DNA of 64,000 bases from Hyphomonas beringensis (GTDB lineage Bacteria > Pseudomonadota > Alphaproteobacteria > Caulobacterales > Hyphomonadaceae): contig NZ_AWFF01000001.1 of assembly GCF_000682755.1 (NCBI RefSeq), positions 1 through 64,000 of the forward strand. The letters run 5' to 3'. The notes beneath the pieces were generated by a model. That model searched no databases and had not been told where the DNA came from. It was given only the letters and a program-made list of their open reading frames with translations. The translations under genes and the position numbers were made by a program. Below, piece after piece: positions 17,945 to 28,745 of this stretch; the first letter of the stretch is position 1; each line of letters starts with the position of its first letter.

Positions 17945-19402
17945 GTGACGCAATCTGCCCCCGCCATTGTCTGGTTCCGTGAAGATCTCAGATTGACGGA
18001 CAACCCTGCCCTGCAGGCAGCCGTGTCGTCAGGCCGTCCACTCGTGCTGCTCTATATTCATGATGAAGTAACCAAGGGCCTGCGCCAGCTGGGTGGCGCC
18101 TCCAAATGGTGGCTCGACAAATCCCTTAAGGCTCTCGCCGCTGACATCGAAGAGGCAGGCGCACAGCTCACCCTGCGCTCGGGCAAATCCGCTGATGCTC
18201 TGGATGAGGTCATCGAGGAAACCGGCGCGGACGCGATCTTCTGGAACCGTCGCTATGACAAGCCGGAGCGAGATCTGGATGCCGCTATCAAGGAAGATCT
18301 CAAATCTCGCGGCCTCTCCGTCAGCAGCTATAATGCCCGCCTGCTGAACGAGCCCTGGGAAATCGAAACCAATGCGGGCGGCTACTACAAGGTGTTCACG
18401 CCCTACTGGAAAGCCGCAAGCCAGGGCTATCGCCCCGCACCGACCCTCGGAAAGGCCTCCACCCTGTCCGGCCCGAAGGTGACGTCGGAGAAGCTGAAAG
18501 ATTGGGGGCTGCACCCGTCCGGGCCCGATTGGTCAACCGGCTTTGACGACGACTGGACCCCCGGCGAAGCAGGCGCGATCCGGCGGCTGAAGGATTTTCT
18601 CGACGGCCCGGTCAATGGCTACAAGCAAAACCGTAATCGTCCGGACCTGGACGAGTCCACGTCAGGTCTCTCCCCCCATTTGCGCTTCGGCGAAATCGGC
18701 CCGGCCCAGATATGGCGCGCCGTTCAGGCGGGGATGGAGTCCGGTCAGGTGAACGAGACTGACGGCCGGAACTTCCTGTCGGAAATCGGCTGGCGCGAAT
18801 TCTCCTACAGCCTGCTCTACTACAATCCGGATATCTCGACCGAGAATTACAACGAGTCCTTCCAGCATATGCCCTGGCGCACGGACAGTTCCGCCTATGC
18901 GGCCTGGACCAAGGGCCAGACCGGCTATCCCATCGTCGATGCCGGCATGCGCCAGCTCTGGCAGACCGGCTGGATGCATAATCGTGTACGGATGATTGTC
19001 GCCTCCTTCCTGACCAAGCACCTCCTCCTGCCCTGGCAGAAGGGAGAAGAATGGTTCTGGGATACGCTGGTCGATGCAGACCCCGCCAACAATCCCGCCA
19101 GCTGGCAATGGACGGCTGGCTCCGGCGCCGACGCCGCCCCCTATTTCCGTATCTTCAATCCGATCACTCAGGGTGAGAAGTTTGACGAGACAGGAGACTA
19201 TGTCCGCACATGGTGCCCGGAACTGAAAGACCTGCCGCTGAAGCATCTTCACGCGCCGTGGGAGGCCGATGACGACACGCTGGAAAAGGCAGGTGTCAAA
19301 CTTGGCGAAACCTACCCCAAACCTATTGTTGAGCATTCCGGCGCGCGTCAGCGTGCGCTCGATGCTTATGATACCCTCAAGGAAAAGAGAGACGCTGCAT
19401 GA
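17945..19402 (+). CDS. phrB: deoxyribodipyrimidine photolyase
   Basis: A 485-residue class I photolyase/cryptochrome family enzyme that repairs UV-induced pyrimidine dimers with light and FADH-. Residues 1-130 are the photolyase alpha/beta domain (VWFREDLRLTDNPAL), and the C-terminal half is the helical FAD-binding domain, with conserved 'TSGLSPHLRFGEIG', 'FLSEIGWREFSY', 'GYPIVDAGMRQLWQTGWMHNRVRM' and 'NPASWQWTAGSGADAAPYFRIFNP'. The GTG start at 17945 has GAGGAA just before it, and a promoter with TSS near 17919 would exclude the upstream in-frame ATG at 17873. The stop overlaps the start of the next gene (ATGA). CPD versus (6-4) specificity is not certain; the class I CPD type fits best. Confidence 0.92.
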   Translation: MTQSAPAIVWFREDLRLTDNPALQAAVSSGRPLVLLYIHDEVTKGLRQLGGASKWWLDKSLKALAADIEEAGAQLTLRSGKSADALDEVIEETGADAIFWNRRYDKPERDLDAAIKEDLKSRGLSVSSYNARLLNEPWEIETNAGGYYKVFTPYWKAASQGYRPAPTLGKASTLSGPKVTSEKLKDWGLHPSGPDWSTGFDDDWTPGEAGAIRRLKDFLDGPVNGYKQNRNRPDLDESTSGLSPHLRFGEIGPAQIWRAVQAGMESGQVNETDGRNFLSEIGWREFSYSLLYYNPDISTENYNESFQHMPWRTDSSAYAAWTKGQTGYPIVDAGMRQLWQTGWMHNRVRMIVASFLTKHLLLPWQKGEEWFWDTLVDADPANNPASWQWTAGSGADAAPYFRIFNPITQGEKFDETGDYVRTWCPELKDLPLKHLHAPWEADDDTLEKAGVKLGETYPKPIVEHSGARQRALDAYDTLKEKRDAA

Positions 19403-20715
19403 AACGCATCGCCATCATTGGTTCCGGCATTTCCGGACTAGGGGCAGCCTATGCCCTTAAGGACACTGCCGAGGTAACGGTCTTCGAGAAATCAGATCGC
19501 GCCGGAGGCCATGCGTGCACGCACATCTTTGACTATGACGGCCACGAGACCGCCGTCGATCTTGGCTTCATCGTCTACAACGCCCTGAACTATCCGAACC
19601 TGATTGGCTTCTTTGATGCCCTGAACGTATCAACACAGGCGTCTGACATGAGCTTTGCCGTATCTGATCCGGATGGCTGGGAATGGGCCTCCACGCTGAA
19701 AGGCATCTTTGCCCAGCGCCGCAATTTGCTCAGCCCCAGATTTCACCGTTTCTGGCGCACCATTCTGAAGTTCAATGATATCGCGAGAGAAGAGCTTGCC
19801 TCCGGCGCCATCCAGGACACGACCCTTGGCGCGTGGCTGGACCGGCATGGTTTCTCTGCAGAGTTTCGCTCGAACTACATCCTGCCCATGGGCGCAGCGA
19901 TCTGGTCCACATGCGAGAAGAAGATGCTGGACTATCCGGCCATCAGCTTCTTCCAGTTTTTCGACAATCACCGCCTGATGCACAAGGAGCGCCCGAAATG
20001 GCGCACCGTCGCTGGCGGCAGTCGTAACTATGTCGACCGCGTCGCGCGTTTGCTGGGCCCACGGCTACGTTTGAATACCGGGGTGCAGCGCATCTTCCCC
20101 TTTGGTGAGCACGTCGCGGTCGTCACAGATGCTGGCAGGACTCACGTCTTTGATGATGTGATTATTGCCACCCATTCAGATCAGGCCCAGCGCATGGTGG
20201 AAGGCAAGTTCGACGAGCAATCCTTCCTGCTCCGCTCTGTCCGCTATCGCCCGAACCGCATCTATCTTCACCGTGACCCGGCGCTGATGCCGTCCCGCAA
20301 GGCGGCATGGGCCAGCTGGAACGTGCTGAAGCAGGATAGCGGCGACATCTGCCTCTCCTATTGGATGAACCGCCTGCAGGGCCTGCCGGATGAGCGCCCT
20401 GTCTTCATCACGCTGAACCCGGATACCCCGCCGCGCGATGATCTCACCTTCCTGAAATACAATTTCGACCATCCGCAATTCGACGCGGCTGCTGAAGCGG
20501 CCGTGCGTGGGCTGAACCGCATCCAGGGCCAGGATGGCCTCTGGATCGCCGGCGCATGGATGGGGCGCGGCTTCCATGAGGACGGCCTGAAGTCAGGACT
20601 CTCTGCGGCGCTCTCCCTTGGTGGTCAGGTGCCGTGGCAGGCCGAAGGGGTGGACATTATCCAGCCCTCCCGCAAACTGCGCGCTGTGCCCGCTGCTGCA
20701 GAGGTGTCTGTTTGA
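19399..20715 (+). CDS. FAD-dependent oxidoreductase (amine oxidase family)
   Basis: A 438-residue flavoprotein with a Rossmann dinucleotide fold at the N-terminus (IIGSGISGLGAAYAL, residues 5-19), a second conserved Glu at the end of the following strand, and a C-terminal FAD contact (LWIAGAWMGRGFHEDGLKSG). The family is the NAD(P)/FAD-binding amine oxidoreductase often found next to DUF1365 and Cfa-like genes. The exact reaction is not known; a role in modifying unsaturated fatty acyl chains is inferred from neighbours. The ATG overlaps the photolyase stop (ATGA), and the stop overlaps the TTG start of the DUF1365 gene. It is transcribed from the same ECF-type promoter. Confidence 0.88.
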   Translation: MKRIAIIGSGISGLGAAYALKDTAEVTVFEKSDRAGGHACTHIFDYDGHETAVDLGFIVYNALNYPNLIGFFDALNVSTQASDMSFAVSDPDGWEWASTLKGIFAQRRNLLSPRFHRFWRTILKFNDIAREELASGAIQDTTLGAWLDRHGFSAEFRSNYILPMGAAIWSTCEKKMLDYPAISFFQFFDNHRLMHKERPKWRTVAGGSRNYVDRVARLLGPRLRLNTGVQRIFPFGEHVAVVTDAGRTHVFDDVIIATHSDQAQRMVEGKFDEQSFLLRSVRYRPNRIYLHRDPALMPSRKAAWASWNVLKQDSGDICLSYWMNRLQGLPDERPVFITLNPDTPPRDDLTFLKYNFDHPQFDAAAEAAVRGLNRIQGQDGLWIAGAWMGRGFHEDGLKSGLSAALSLGGQVPWQAEGVDIIQPSRKLRAVPAAAEVSV

Positions 20716-21521
20716 CCTCCCCCGCCCTCAATCTGTGGACCGGCCAGACCGTGCATGTGCGCTACAAGCCGTTTGAGCGCCGCTTTGCCTATGATCTCGT
20801 CCTGATCGATGTGGACATTGACCGCTTGGACGAAGCCGCGCGCTCATCGCCTTTGTTCAGCGTCAATGGCTCTGGCCTGTTCGCCTTTCATGAGGCTGAC
20901 CATGGCCCCCGCCAGAAAGGCGCGGCCCTGCGCCCCTGGGCGGAAGACATGCTGTCTGGCGCTGGTGTGGATCTGGACGGCGGCGCGATCCGCCTCGTCA
21001 CCTTTCCGCGCCACCTGTTCTACAAATTCGCGCCGCTCTCGCTCTGGTATGGCTATGGCCCGGACGGAGAACTGCGCGGCATCATCTATGAAGTGAACAA
21101 TACGTTCGGAGAGCATCATTGCTATGTCGCCAAGGTCTCAGGCGCCCGCGATGTTCATGCCGCGCCGAAATCCTTTCACGTCTCGCCCTTCTTTGACGTC
21201 ACAGGAACCTATTGTTTCACCCTGCGTTCGCCGGAAGATAAGCTGGGAGTTGTCGTGGAAAGCCTGAAAGACGGAAACCGCCTGCACATGGCCAATATCA
21301 CAGCGCGAAAGCGTCCTGCGACAACAGCGAATTTGCTGAAACTCTCCCTGAAAAATCCCCTTTCCACGCTTGGTGTCACGCTAGGCATTCACTGGCAGGC
21401 ATTGCAGATCTGGCGGCGCGGCGCGAAGTATCGCTCAAAACCTGACGCGCCGGAATCGCCCGCGACGATTGCATCCGGCTTACAAATGCGTAATCCTGAC
21501 AGCAGGAGGGATGCCGCATGA
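20712..21521 (+). CDS. DUF1365 family protein
   Basis: A 269-residue protein of DUF1365 with conserved features 'VRYKPFERRFAYDLVLIDVDIDRL', 'LVTFPRHLFYKFAPLSLWYGYG', 'IYEVNNTFGEHHCYV', and 'KSFHVSPFFDVTGTYCF'. The function is unproven; members almost always sit between a flavin oxidoreductase and a Cfa-like methyltransferase, hence a presumed part in fatty acyl chain modification. The start is most likely TTG at 20712, which overlaps the previous stop (TTGA) and is preceded by AGAGG; the frame is open a little upstream, but no good ATG aligns. It overlaps the Cfa-like gene by the ATGA pattern at 21518. Confidence 0.85.
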   Translation: MTSPALNLWTGQTVHVRYKPFERRFAYDLVLIDVDIDRLDEAARSSPLFSVNGSGLFAFHEADHGPRQKGAALRPWAEDMLSGAGVDLDGGAIRLVTFPRHLFYKFAPLSLWYGYGPDGELRGIIYEVNNTFGEHHCYVAKVSGARDVHAAPKSFHVSPFFDVTGTYCFTLRSPEDKLGVVVESLKDGNRLHMANITARKRPATTANLLKLSLKNPLSTLGVTLGIHWQALQIWRRGAKYRSKPDAPESPATIASGLQMRNPDSRRDAA

Positions 21522-22741
21522 CCCAGGTCATACTTGCCAGCAGCCAGTCCATTCGGAACCTGAAAAGTGTTCCGACCAGCTTTCGACTGGCCGCCTTTGC
21601 TCTGCTCAAGACCAGCAAGGGACACATCACATTTGTCCTGCCGGATGACCGTGCCCTGAAGTTCCAGAATGACCAGCCCGGCCCGGACGCGACCATCATC
21701 GTGCATGATTATGACTTTGTGAAACGCGCCATGGCCGGCGGCGATGTCGGCTTTGCCGAGGCCTATATGGATGGCCAATGGTCCACGCCAAATCTGACCG
21801 AAGTGCTGCGCTTCTTCTCCGCGAATTTTGACAAGGTCGGCAAGCTGGCTGTTGGCGGCGTCATCGTGCGTTGGGCCAACATGATCCGCCACATGTTCAA
21901 TCGCAATTCCAAGGAAGGTGCAAAGAAGAACATCATGGCCCATTATGATCTGGGCAATGATTTCTACAGCCTTTGGCTGGACCCCTCCATGACCTATTCG
22001 TCGGCCATGTTCGACAGCCCGAACATGAGCCTACAACAGGGCCAGCACAACAAGTATCAGAACATCTGTGACCGGATCAATGCCGGGCCGACCTCTGAGA
22101 TTCTTGAGATCGGCTGCGGCTGGGGCGGGTTTGCCGAATACGCCGCCAAGCACCGCGGATCAAAAGTCACCTGCCTCACCATCTCCCCATCCCAGCGCGA
22201 ATACGCCATGGCCCGCATGCAGCGCGAAGGCCTGTCAGAACGCGTCGATATCCGCCTCGAAGACTATCGCGACCATAAGGGTACCTATGATGGGGTCGCC
22301 TCTATTGAAATGTTCGAAGCCGTCGGTGAATCCTACTGGCCGAGCTATTTCGCGAAAATCTATGAGAGCCTGAAACAGGGCGGCAAGGCCGCGCTTCAGA
22401 TCATTACCATCGATGACGAGCTGTTTCCGCGCTATCGCAAACGCGTGGACTTCATCCAGCGCCACATCTTTCCGGGCGGCATGCTGCCCAGCGAAACGGC
22501 GCTGAAGGAAGAGTTCCAGACCGCTGGCCTGCGCCATGACGGCGTCACCTATTTCGGTCAGGACTATGCCCGCACCTGTCATGAATGGGCTCGCGCCTTC
22601 AATGACAAATGGGACGAGATCAAGCAGATGGAATTCGACGAACCCTTCCGCCGCATGTGGAACTTCTACCTCTCCTATTGCGAAGCAGGCTTCCTCGACG
22701 GTCGCATCAATGTTGGCCAGTTCCAGGTCTCGAAAGCTTAA
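21518..22741 (+). CDS. cfa: cyclopropane-fatty-acyl-phospholipid synthase-like methyltransferase
   Basis: A 407-residue SAM-dependent methyltransferase of the Cfa/MMA synthase family, acting on unsaturated fatty acyl chains of membrane phospholipids. The N-terminal domain (1-120) has 'GDVGFAEAYMDGQW'. The SAM loop EIGCGWGGFAEYAA lies near residue 197, followed by 'VTCLTISPSQREYA' and 'YDGVASIEMFEAVGESYW'. 'QRHIFPGGMLPS' is a conserved active-site block. Known members make cyclopropane or methyl-branched acyl chains, and some take part in furan fatty acid synthesis; which product is made here is undecided. It is the last gene of the photolyase operon. Confidence 0.9.
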   Translation: MTQVILASSQSIRNLKSVPTSFRLAAFALLKTSKGHITFVLPDDRALKFQNDQPGPDATIIVHDYDFVKRAMAGGDVGFAEAYMDGQWSTPNLTEVLRFFSANFDKVGKLAVGGVIVRWANMIRHMFNRNSKEGAKKNIMAHYDLGNDFYSLWLDPSMTYSSAMFDSPNMSLQQGQHNKYQNICDRINAGPTSEILEIGCGWGGFAEYAAKHRGSKVTCLTISPSQREYAMARMQREGLSERVDIRLEDYRDHKGTYDGVASIEMFEAVGESYWPSYFAKIYESLKQGGKAALQIITIDDELFPRYRKRVDFIQRHIFPGGMLPSETALKEEFQTAGLRHDGVTYFGQDYARTCHEWARAFNDKWDEIKQMEFDEPFRRMWNFYLSYCEAGFLDGRINVGQFQVSKA

Positions 22742-22911
22742 AATCCCAAGTTTCAAAAGCGCTTTGGTTCCGTAAAATCCGTAGGTTTTTCCGGGGCCAA
22801 GGCGGGGATAACTTCCCCGAAATCCCGCACGGTCCTGAATTAAATCATTTAAATACAGCGCATCAGGAATTCTGAATCCTGCGCAAAGCGCGCTGCTCCA
22901 TCCTCAGTGGT

Positions 22912-23598
22912 ATGGATTTGCGCTACACGCCCCCACCGCAGATACGCGCCGCTGTCTGGCTGATGCTGAATGTGCTGAGCACGGAGCTTGTCCGCCTGTT
23001 CGCGCAGTATGGCATCAATCGCCATACGCCGCTTCTGCCGCGTCGTGTGATCGAAAGTGTCAGCCGCTTCCTGTCTCAGGCCGAGCCTGCCCTGCGCCGC
23101 TGTCTTTGGCTTGCCGCCGCTGAGCTTGGCGCCCTGCCCGCCTCAGTCCGCACATCGAAGCAAAGCGCAGCCTCTCGCCCGAGCACCCCTTCCGATGCGC
23201 CAAAGCGAGACTCCCAGCCCCTCTTCCGCCTGTTCGAAACGAAGGGCGCAAAGCGCCCCGGCACTGTCCCGCCAACTCCCATTCGCACGACCGGCCCACG
23301 CATCCGCTTTCTGGATACGGACGACATACCGGACATCCATGAATATCCGAAATTGCCGGAAGATATCCTGCCGGCGAAACGTCTCGTCCGCCGTCTGACG
23401 GCCCTCGACCATGCGCTGGACTTTCGCCAGGATTATATCGACACGATCCGCCGGCATCTCGGCACAGCGCGCACCATGATTGCAAAGGCATCGAAACGCC
23501 TGTTCCATCGCGGGCCGCTTACGCGGCTGCAAGGTGAGACCGCCCGTCTGCTGGAACAGGAAGCGCACGATGTGCAGCCCTGGTTCAACTCCTCCTGA
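22912..23598 (+). CDS. hypothetical protein
   Basis: A 228-residue protein with no recognised domain. It begins MDLRYTPPPQIRAAVWLML with an amphipathic helix, has a low-complexity middle rich in Ser, Pro, Ala, Lys and Arg (about 80-135), then an acidic 'DTDDIPDIHEYPKLPED' block and a basic C-terminal helix region with many Arg and Lys. The layout suggests a flexible cytoplasmic protein. The ribosome binding site is weak. It lies 170 bp after the Cfa-like gene, so it probably has its own promoter. No function is proposed. It runs convergent to pyrG, with the pyrG terminator between them. Confidence 0.6.
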   Translation: MDLRYTPPPQIRAAVWLMLNVLSTELVRLFAQYGINRHTPLLPRRVIESVSRFLSQAEPALRRCLWLAAAELGALPASVRTSKQSAASRPSTPSDAPKRDSQPLFRLFETKGAKRPGTVPPTPIRTTGPRIRFLDTDDIPDIHEYPKLPEDILPAKRLVRRLTALDHALDFRQDYIDTIRRHLGTARTMIAKASKRLFHRGPLTRLQGETARLLEQEAHDVQPWFNSS

Positions 23599-23610
23599 GC
23601 CTACATTCCC

Positions 23611-23652
23611 CAAAAGCAAAACGCCCGGCCGGAGTTTCCTCCGCGCCGGGCG
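23611..23652 (-). terminator. rho-independent terminator of pyrG
   Basis: On the minus strand a long stem made by CGCCCGGC (23645-23652) and GCCGGGCG (23622-23629), with an inner CGGAG/CTCCG stem (23630-23643), is followed by a T-rich run (GTTTTGCTTTT, complement of 23611-23621). It lies 28 bp past the pyrG stop. It may also stop transcription coming from the hypothetical gene on the other strand. Confidence 0.85.
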
Positions 23653-23679
23653 CTTGTGCTGCTTTCAGAAAATGCCGGT

Positions 23680-25380
<1,701 letters not shown>

Positions 25381-25902
25381 TTATTGGGGATTACTTTCCC
25401 CGTCGTCACCTTCCGGCGCAGTCTCCGTAGCCGTGGCCTCATCTTCAGGGGCCAATTCCACAGGCGTATCGACGGTCGGGTCTGTCAGGGTTTCGGGCAC
25501 ACTGTCTGCAGCCTCAGCTTCTGCCTCGCCCAGGCCTTCCTGGCCTTCCAGCAGCGGAGCTGTCGGATCCAGAATGTCTGTTGGATCCAGCAGGTCTGTC
25601 GCGCTTCCGGTGCCCGTGTCTGTCTCATCCGCGCCAAGCGCCCGCTCGACTTCCGTGCGGGTGTCATTGTTGCGGTTGGCAAGGGTCGTCAGCGCCAGGC
25701 TGGTGACAAAGAAGATGCCGCCAAAGATGATCGTGGACCGCACCAGAGCGCCAGCAGCGCCCCGTCCGGACATCATTGCGCCAGCACCACCGCCGCCGCC
25801 ACCGCCCAGTCCAAGGCCACCGCCTTCGGACTTCTGAAGCAGCACGAGGCCAGTCATCACGATACTCGCAATGATATGAACGGTGAGTATGACAGTCTGC
25901 AT
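25381..25902 (-). CDS. secG: SecG preprotein translocase subunit, C-terminally extended
   Basis: A 173-residue SecG of the SecYEG channel in the inner membrane. The N-terminal half has two transmembrane helices (residues 3-20 and about 55-75) joined by a Gly-rich loop (GGGLGLGGGGGGGAGAMM), a typical SecG pattern with LLQKSEGGGLG. The C-terminal 95 residues form an acidic, Thr/Glu/Asp-rich tail (for example DETDTGTGSATDLLDPTDILDP) absent from enterobacterial SecG (about 110 residues), though alphaproteobacterial members often carry long tails. It lies between tpiA (94 bp) and pyrG on the same strand. Confidence 0.92.
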   Translation of the reverse strand: MQTVILTVHIIASIVMTGLVLLQKSEGGGLGLGGGGGGGAGAMMSGRGAAGALVRSTIIFGGIFFVTSLALTTLANRNNDTRTEVERALGADETDTGTGSATDLLDPTDILDPTAPLLEGQEGLGEAEAEAADSVPETLTDPTVDTPVELAPEDEATATETAPEGDDGESNPQ

Positions 25903-25996
25903 GACGGGTGCGTCCCAGTGAAATTCAAGCGGCCCGCATATCGTTATTGAACGCGGACGCCAAGCCTTGAGCTTCAGTCTTGTTTAATTTGGCAGT

Positions 25997-26746
25997 CTAC
26001 TTTGCTTGCGCGTAGATGGCGAGGAAGTCGGCTGCCTTCAAGCTGGCACCGCCAATTAGACCGCCATTTACGTCATCTACGGCCAAAATCTCCCCTGCAT
26101 TGTCCGGTTTCATGCTGCCACCATACAGCAACGGGATGAGATCTGCCTTTTCCGGGCCGAATCGCTCGCCCAAGCGGGCGCGAATTGCGCGGTGCACTTC
26201 GTCAATCTGTTCCACACTGGCAACTTCGCCCGTGCCGATGGCCCAAATTGGTTCATATGCGATGACAATTTGTTCGGCGTCTGCACCTGCGGGAATCGAG
26301 CCTTCGATCTGGCTGGCCACGAAGCCCAGCGTCTCGCCCGCCTTGCGCTGTTCCAGGCTTTCCCCAATGCAGATGATCGGCGTCAGGCCTGCCCGAAGGG
26401 CTGCTTCGGCCTGCGCTGCGACCGTTTCATTCGTTTCGGCATGGTCCATGCGGCGTTCGGAATGGCCAACAATGACATGCGATGCGCCCGCATCTGCAAG
26501 CATTTCAGCAGATATGTCGCCTGTATGCGCGCCGCTGGCAGCCGTGTGACACGTCTCCCCGCCCACCTTCAGCGCAGAGCCCTCAGCAGCCTCTGCGGCA
26601 AGGGCCAGAAGGGTCGCCGGCACGCAGAGCAGAACCTCCACCCCTTCGCGTCCATTCCCCAGTTCGGAAGCGACCGTCCGGATTTCCCCAAGGCTTTCTT
26701 TGAGCCCATTCATTTTCCAGTTACCGGCTATCAGTGTTCTGGCCAT
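25997..26746 (-). CDS. tpiA: triosephosphate isomerase
   Basis: Interconverts dihydroxyacetone phosphate and glyceraldehyde 3-phosphate in glycolysis and gluconeogenesis. The 249-residue TIM barrel has the substrate Lys in GNWKMNG (residue 11), catalytic His in 'VIVGHSERR', catalytic Glu in 'IAYEPIWAIGTG' and the phosphate loop in 'LLYGGSMKPDN'. The length is normal. It is first in the tpiA-secG-pyrG operon and diverges from the ppiD-like gene with 85 bp between the starts, which should hold both promoters. Confidence 0.97.
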   Translation of the reverse strand: MARTLIAGNWKMNGLKESLGEIRTVASELGNGREGVEVLLCVPATLLALAAEAAEGSALKVGGETCHTAASGAHTGDISAEMLADAGASHVIVGHSERRMDHAETNETVAAQAEAALRAGLTPIICIGESLEQRKAGETLGFVASQIEGSIPAGADAEQIVIAYEPIWAIGTGEVASVEQIDEVHRAIRARLGERFGPEKADLIPLLYGGSMKPDNAGEILAVDDVNGGLIGGASLKAADFLAIYAQAK

Positions 26747-26831
26747 AAGCTATCCCTATCTTGAAAGACATTGCCGGGTCGCCTAGCAAGCACTGGACCA
26801 CCCCTCAACCTGCCAGAAAGACGCTGCCGAT

Positions 26832-28745
26832 ATGCTAGCCTTGATGAAAAGCCTGATGAACTCCTTCGTCGGGAAAATTATTGTCATGATCATCATCGCG
26901 GGGATGGCGTTCTGGGGCGTTGACCAGATGTTTGCGCAGATCCGGGGCGGCCTGGGGTCAAACCTTGCTGCTTCAGGCAGCCGCTCGATCGATCCGCAGG
27001 ATTTTGACCGCCGCGTCGAGAGCGTGATCCGGAACATCAATGCCGAGTCGGAAGAGCCGATGACGAAGACCCAGCTGCTGGAACAGGGCATGATTGACCA
27101 GCTGTTCCAGATGGAAGCTGCCAAGCTCACCCTGCTCGGCTTTGCCGAGTCTATCGGCATCCACCCGTCTGCTGATGCTGTGGTAGAGGAACTGAAGACG
27201 GTTGACGCCTTCAAGAACCCGCTCACCGGCGCGCTGGATCTCGATACCTATCGCCAGGTGCTCTACAGCAGCCGCGTCAGCCAGAAGGAATACGAGCAGC
27301 AGGTCGCCGATGATCTGATCCTCAAGGCTCTGCGCAATGGCGCCAATGCCGCGATCTATCCAGCCAAGACGCTATCGAATCTGCAGGCGCGCTATATCGG
27401 CGAGGAGCGTGAGGTTGCCTGGTATCTGCTGGACGCCACCAAGCTGCCGGAACCTGCCGCCCCGACGGATGAGGAAGTGCGCGCCTTCTATGACGAGAAC
27501 CTCGAAAGCCTGAAACAGCCTGAGCGCCGCATGATCGACATGCTGAAAATGTCGTCGGAAGACTTCATCTCCCAGGTTACCGTGACCGATCAGGAAATCG
27601 CCACGATCTATGAGGCCAGCAAGACCGAGCGCTATTCAGAGCCGGACACCCGCACCTATGTGGAGCTGTATTTCGATACACGCGAAGCGGCCCGTTTGGC
27701 CTTTGGCCTGCTCGCGGCCGGCGGAGACTCTGCCAGCCTTCAGGGTGTGGCCAATCGCGAAACCAAGACAGGCCGCAAGGAAGGCACGGCTGACAAGGAT
27801 CTGGCCGAAGCCATGTTCGGCCCCGGCAAGCAGAGCGGTGCCCTGTTCGGCCCGGTCGAGCGCGGAAACCAATGGATGGTTGCGCGCCTGATGTCTGTTC
27901 AGCCGGGCGCTGTGCTGCCGCTGGAACAGGTGGAACAGGAAATTCGCGACCAGCTTTCCCGCGAGCGCGCTGAAGTCCTGCTGTATCAGAAAATGGAAGA
28001 CCTCGACCGTGCCATCGGCGCCGGCTACCCGCTCAGCCAGATTGCTGAGGAGCTGAATGTTCCGATCATGACCTTCGCCCCGGTTGGCCCGCAAGGCGTG
28101 ACCGAGGAAGGCGCGCCCATTGTCAGCCTGATCAATGCCGGTGACGCCTTCACACAGGCCTTCCAGATTCCAGTGGGTGAAACCAGCAACCGCTATGACG
28201 GACAGACCGGTATCTACCTGACATCGCCGCGCGAGATCATCGAGGCCTACACGCCGGAATTCGACCAGATCAAGGATCGCGTCCGCCGCAACCTGACGCG
28301 CGAGCGGGAAAGCAATGCCCGCCAGACGGCTCTGGACCAACTCAAGGCTCGACTGGAATCCGGCGAGACCACGCTGGAAGCCGAGGCCCGCAAATCCGAC
28401 ACTGAAGTCGAAGGCCCGCCTGCCCCGATCTCGCGTCGCAATGCAGCCGACACCGGTCTGCCAACCCAGGCCATCGCCTCTATCTTCTCCGGCAAGGAAG
28501 GCGAAGTCTTCACCTTCCCGAGCCGCGACGGCAATATTGTCCTGGTCCTTGAAGTGCTCAGCATTACGCCGCCGAACGAAACCCAGATGGCCAGCCTCGC
28601 ACCGATTGCCGACACATCGCTGATCTCGTCCCTGCAGTCTGATCTCAATCAGGCTCTGGATGGGGAAATCCAGGCTTATATGAAACTGCGCACCAATGAC
28701 GGCGCCCTCAACGCCTACAAAGCGACGATCTCGACAGACCAATGA
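26832..28745 (+). CDS. PpiD-like periplasmic peptidyl-prolyl isomerase/chaperone
   Basis: A 637-residue protein anchored by one N-terminal transmembrane helix (residues about 14-30, IIVMIIIAGMAFWGVDQMF), with the rest in the periplasm. Residues about 30-190 are the SurA_N/PpiD-type chaperone region, and about 245-370 the parvulin-like PPIase domain, followed by a long C-terminal chaperone region. It is inferred to help fold proteins leaving the Sec channel, as PpiD does near SecYEG. The parvulin domain is divergent and may be inactive. Its stop overlaps the trpE start (ATGA), so it leads the ppiD-trpE-trpG operon; this arrangement is known in alphaproteobacteria. Confidence 0.85.
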   Translation: MLALMKSLMNSFVGKIIVMIIIAGMAFWGVDQMFAQIRGGLGSNLAASGSRSIDPQDFDRRVESVIRNINAESEEPMTKTQLLEQGMIDQLFQMEAAKLTLLGFAESIGIHPSADAVVEELKTVDAFKNPLTGALDLDTYRQVLYSSRVSQKEYEQQVADDLILKALRNGANAAIYPAKTLSNLQARYIGEEREVAWYLLDATKLPEPAAPTDEEVRAFYDENLESLKQPERRMIDMLKMSSEDFISQVTVTDQEIATIYEASKTERYSEPDTRTYVELYFDTREAARLAFGLLAAGGDSASLQGVANRETKTGRKEGTADKDLAEAMFGPGKQSGALFGPVERGNQWMVARLMSVQPGAVLPLEQVEQEIRDQLSRERAEVLLYQKMEDLDRAIGAGYPLSQIAEELNVPIMTFAPVGPQGVTEEGAPIVSLINAGDAFTQAFQIPVGETSNRYDGQTGIYLTSPREIIEAYTPEFDQIKDRVRRNLTRERESNARQTALDQLKARLESGETTLEAEARKSDTEVEGPPAPISRRNAADTGLPTQAIASIFSGKEGEVFTFPSRDGNIVLVLEVLSITPPNETQMASLAPIADTSLISSLQSDLNQALDGEIQAYMKLRTNDGALNAYKATISTDQ

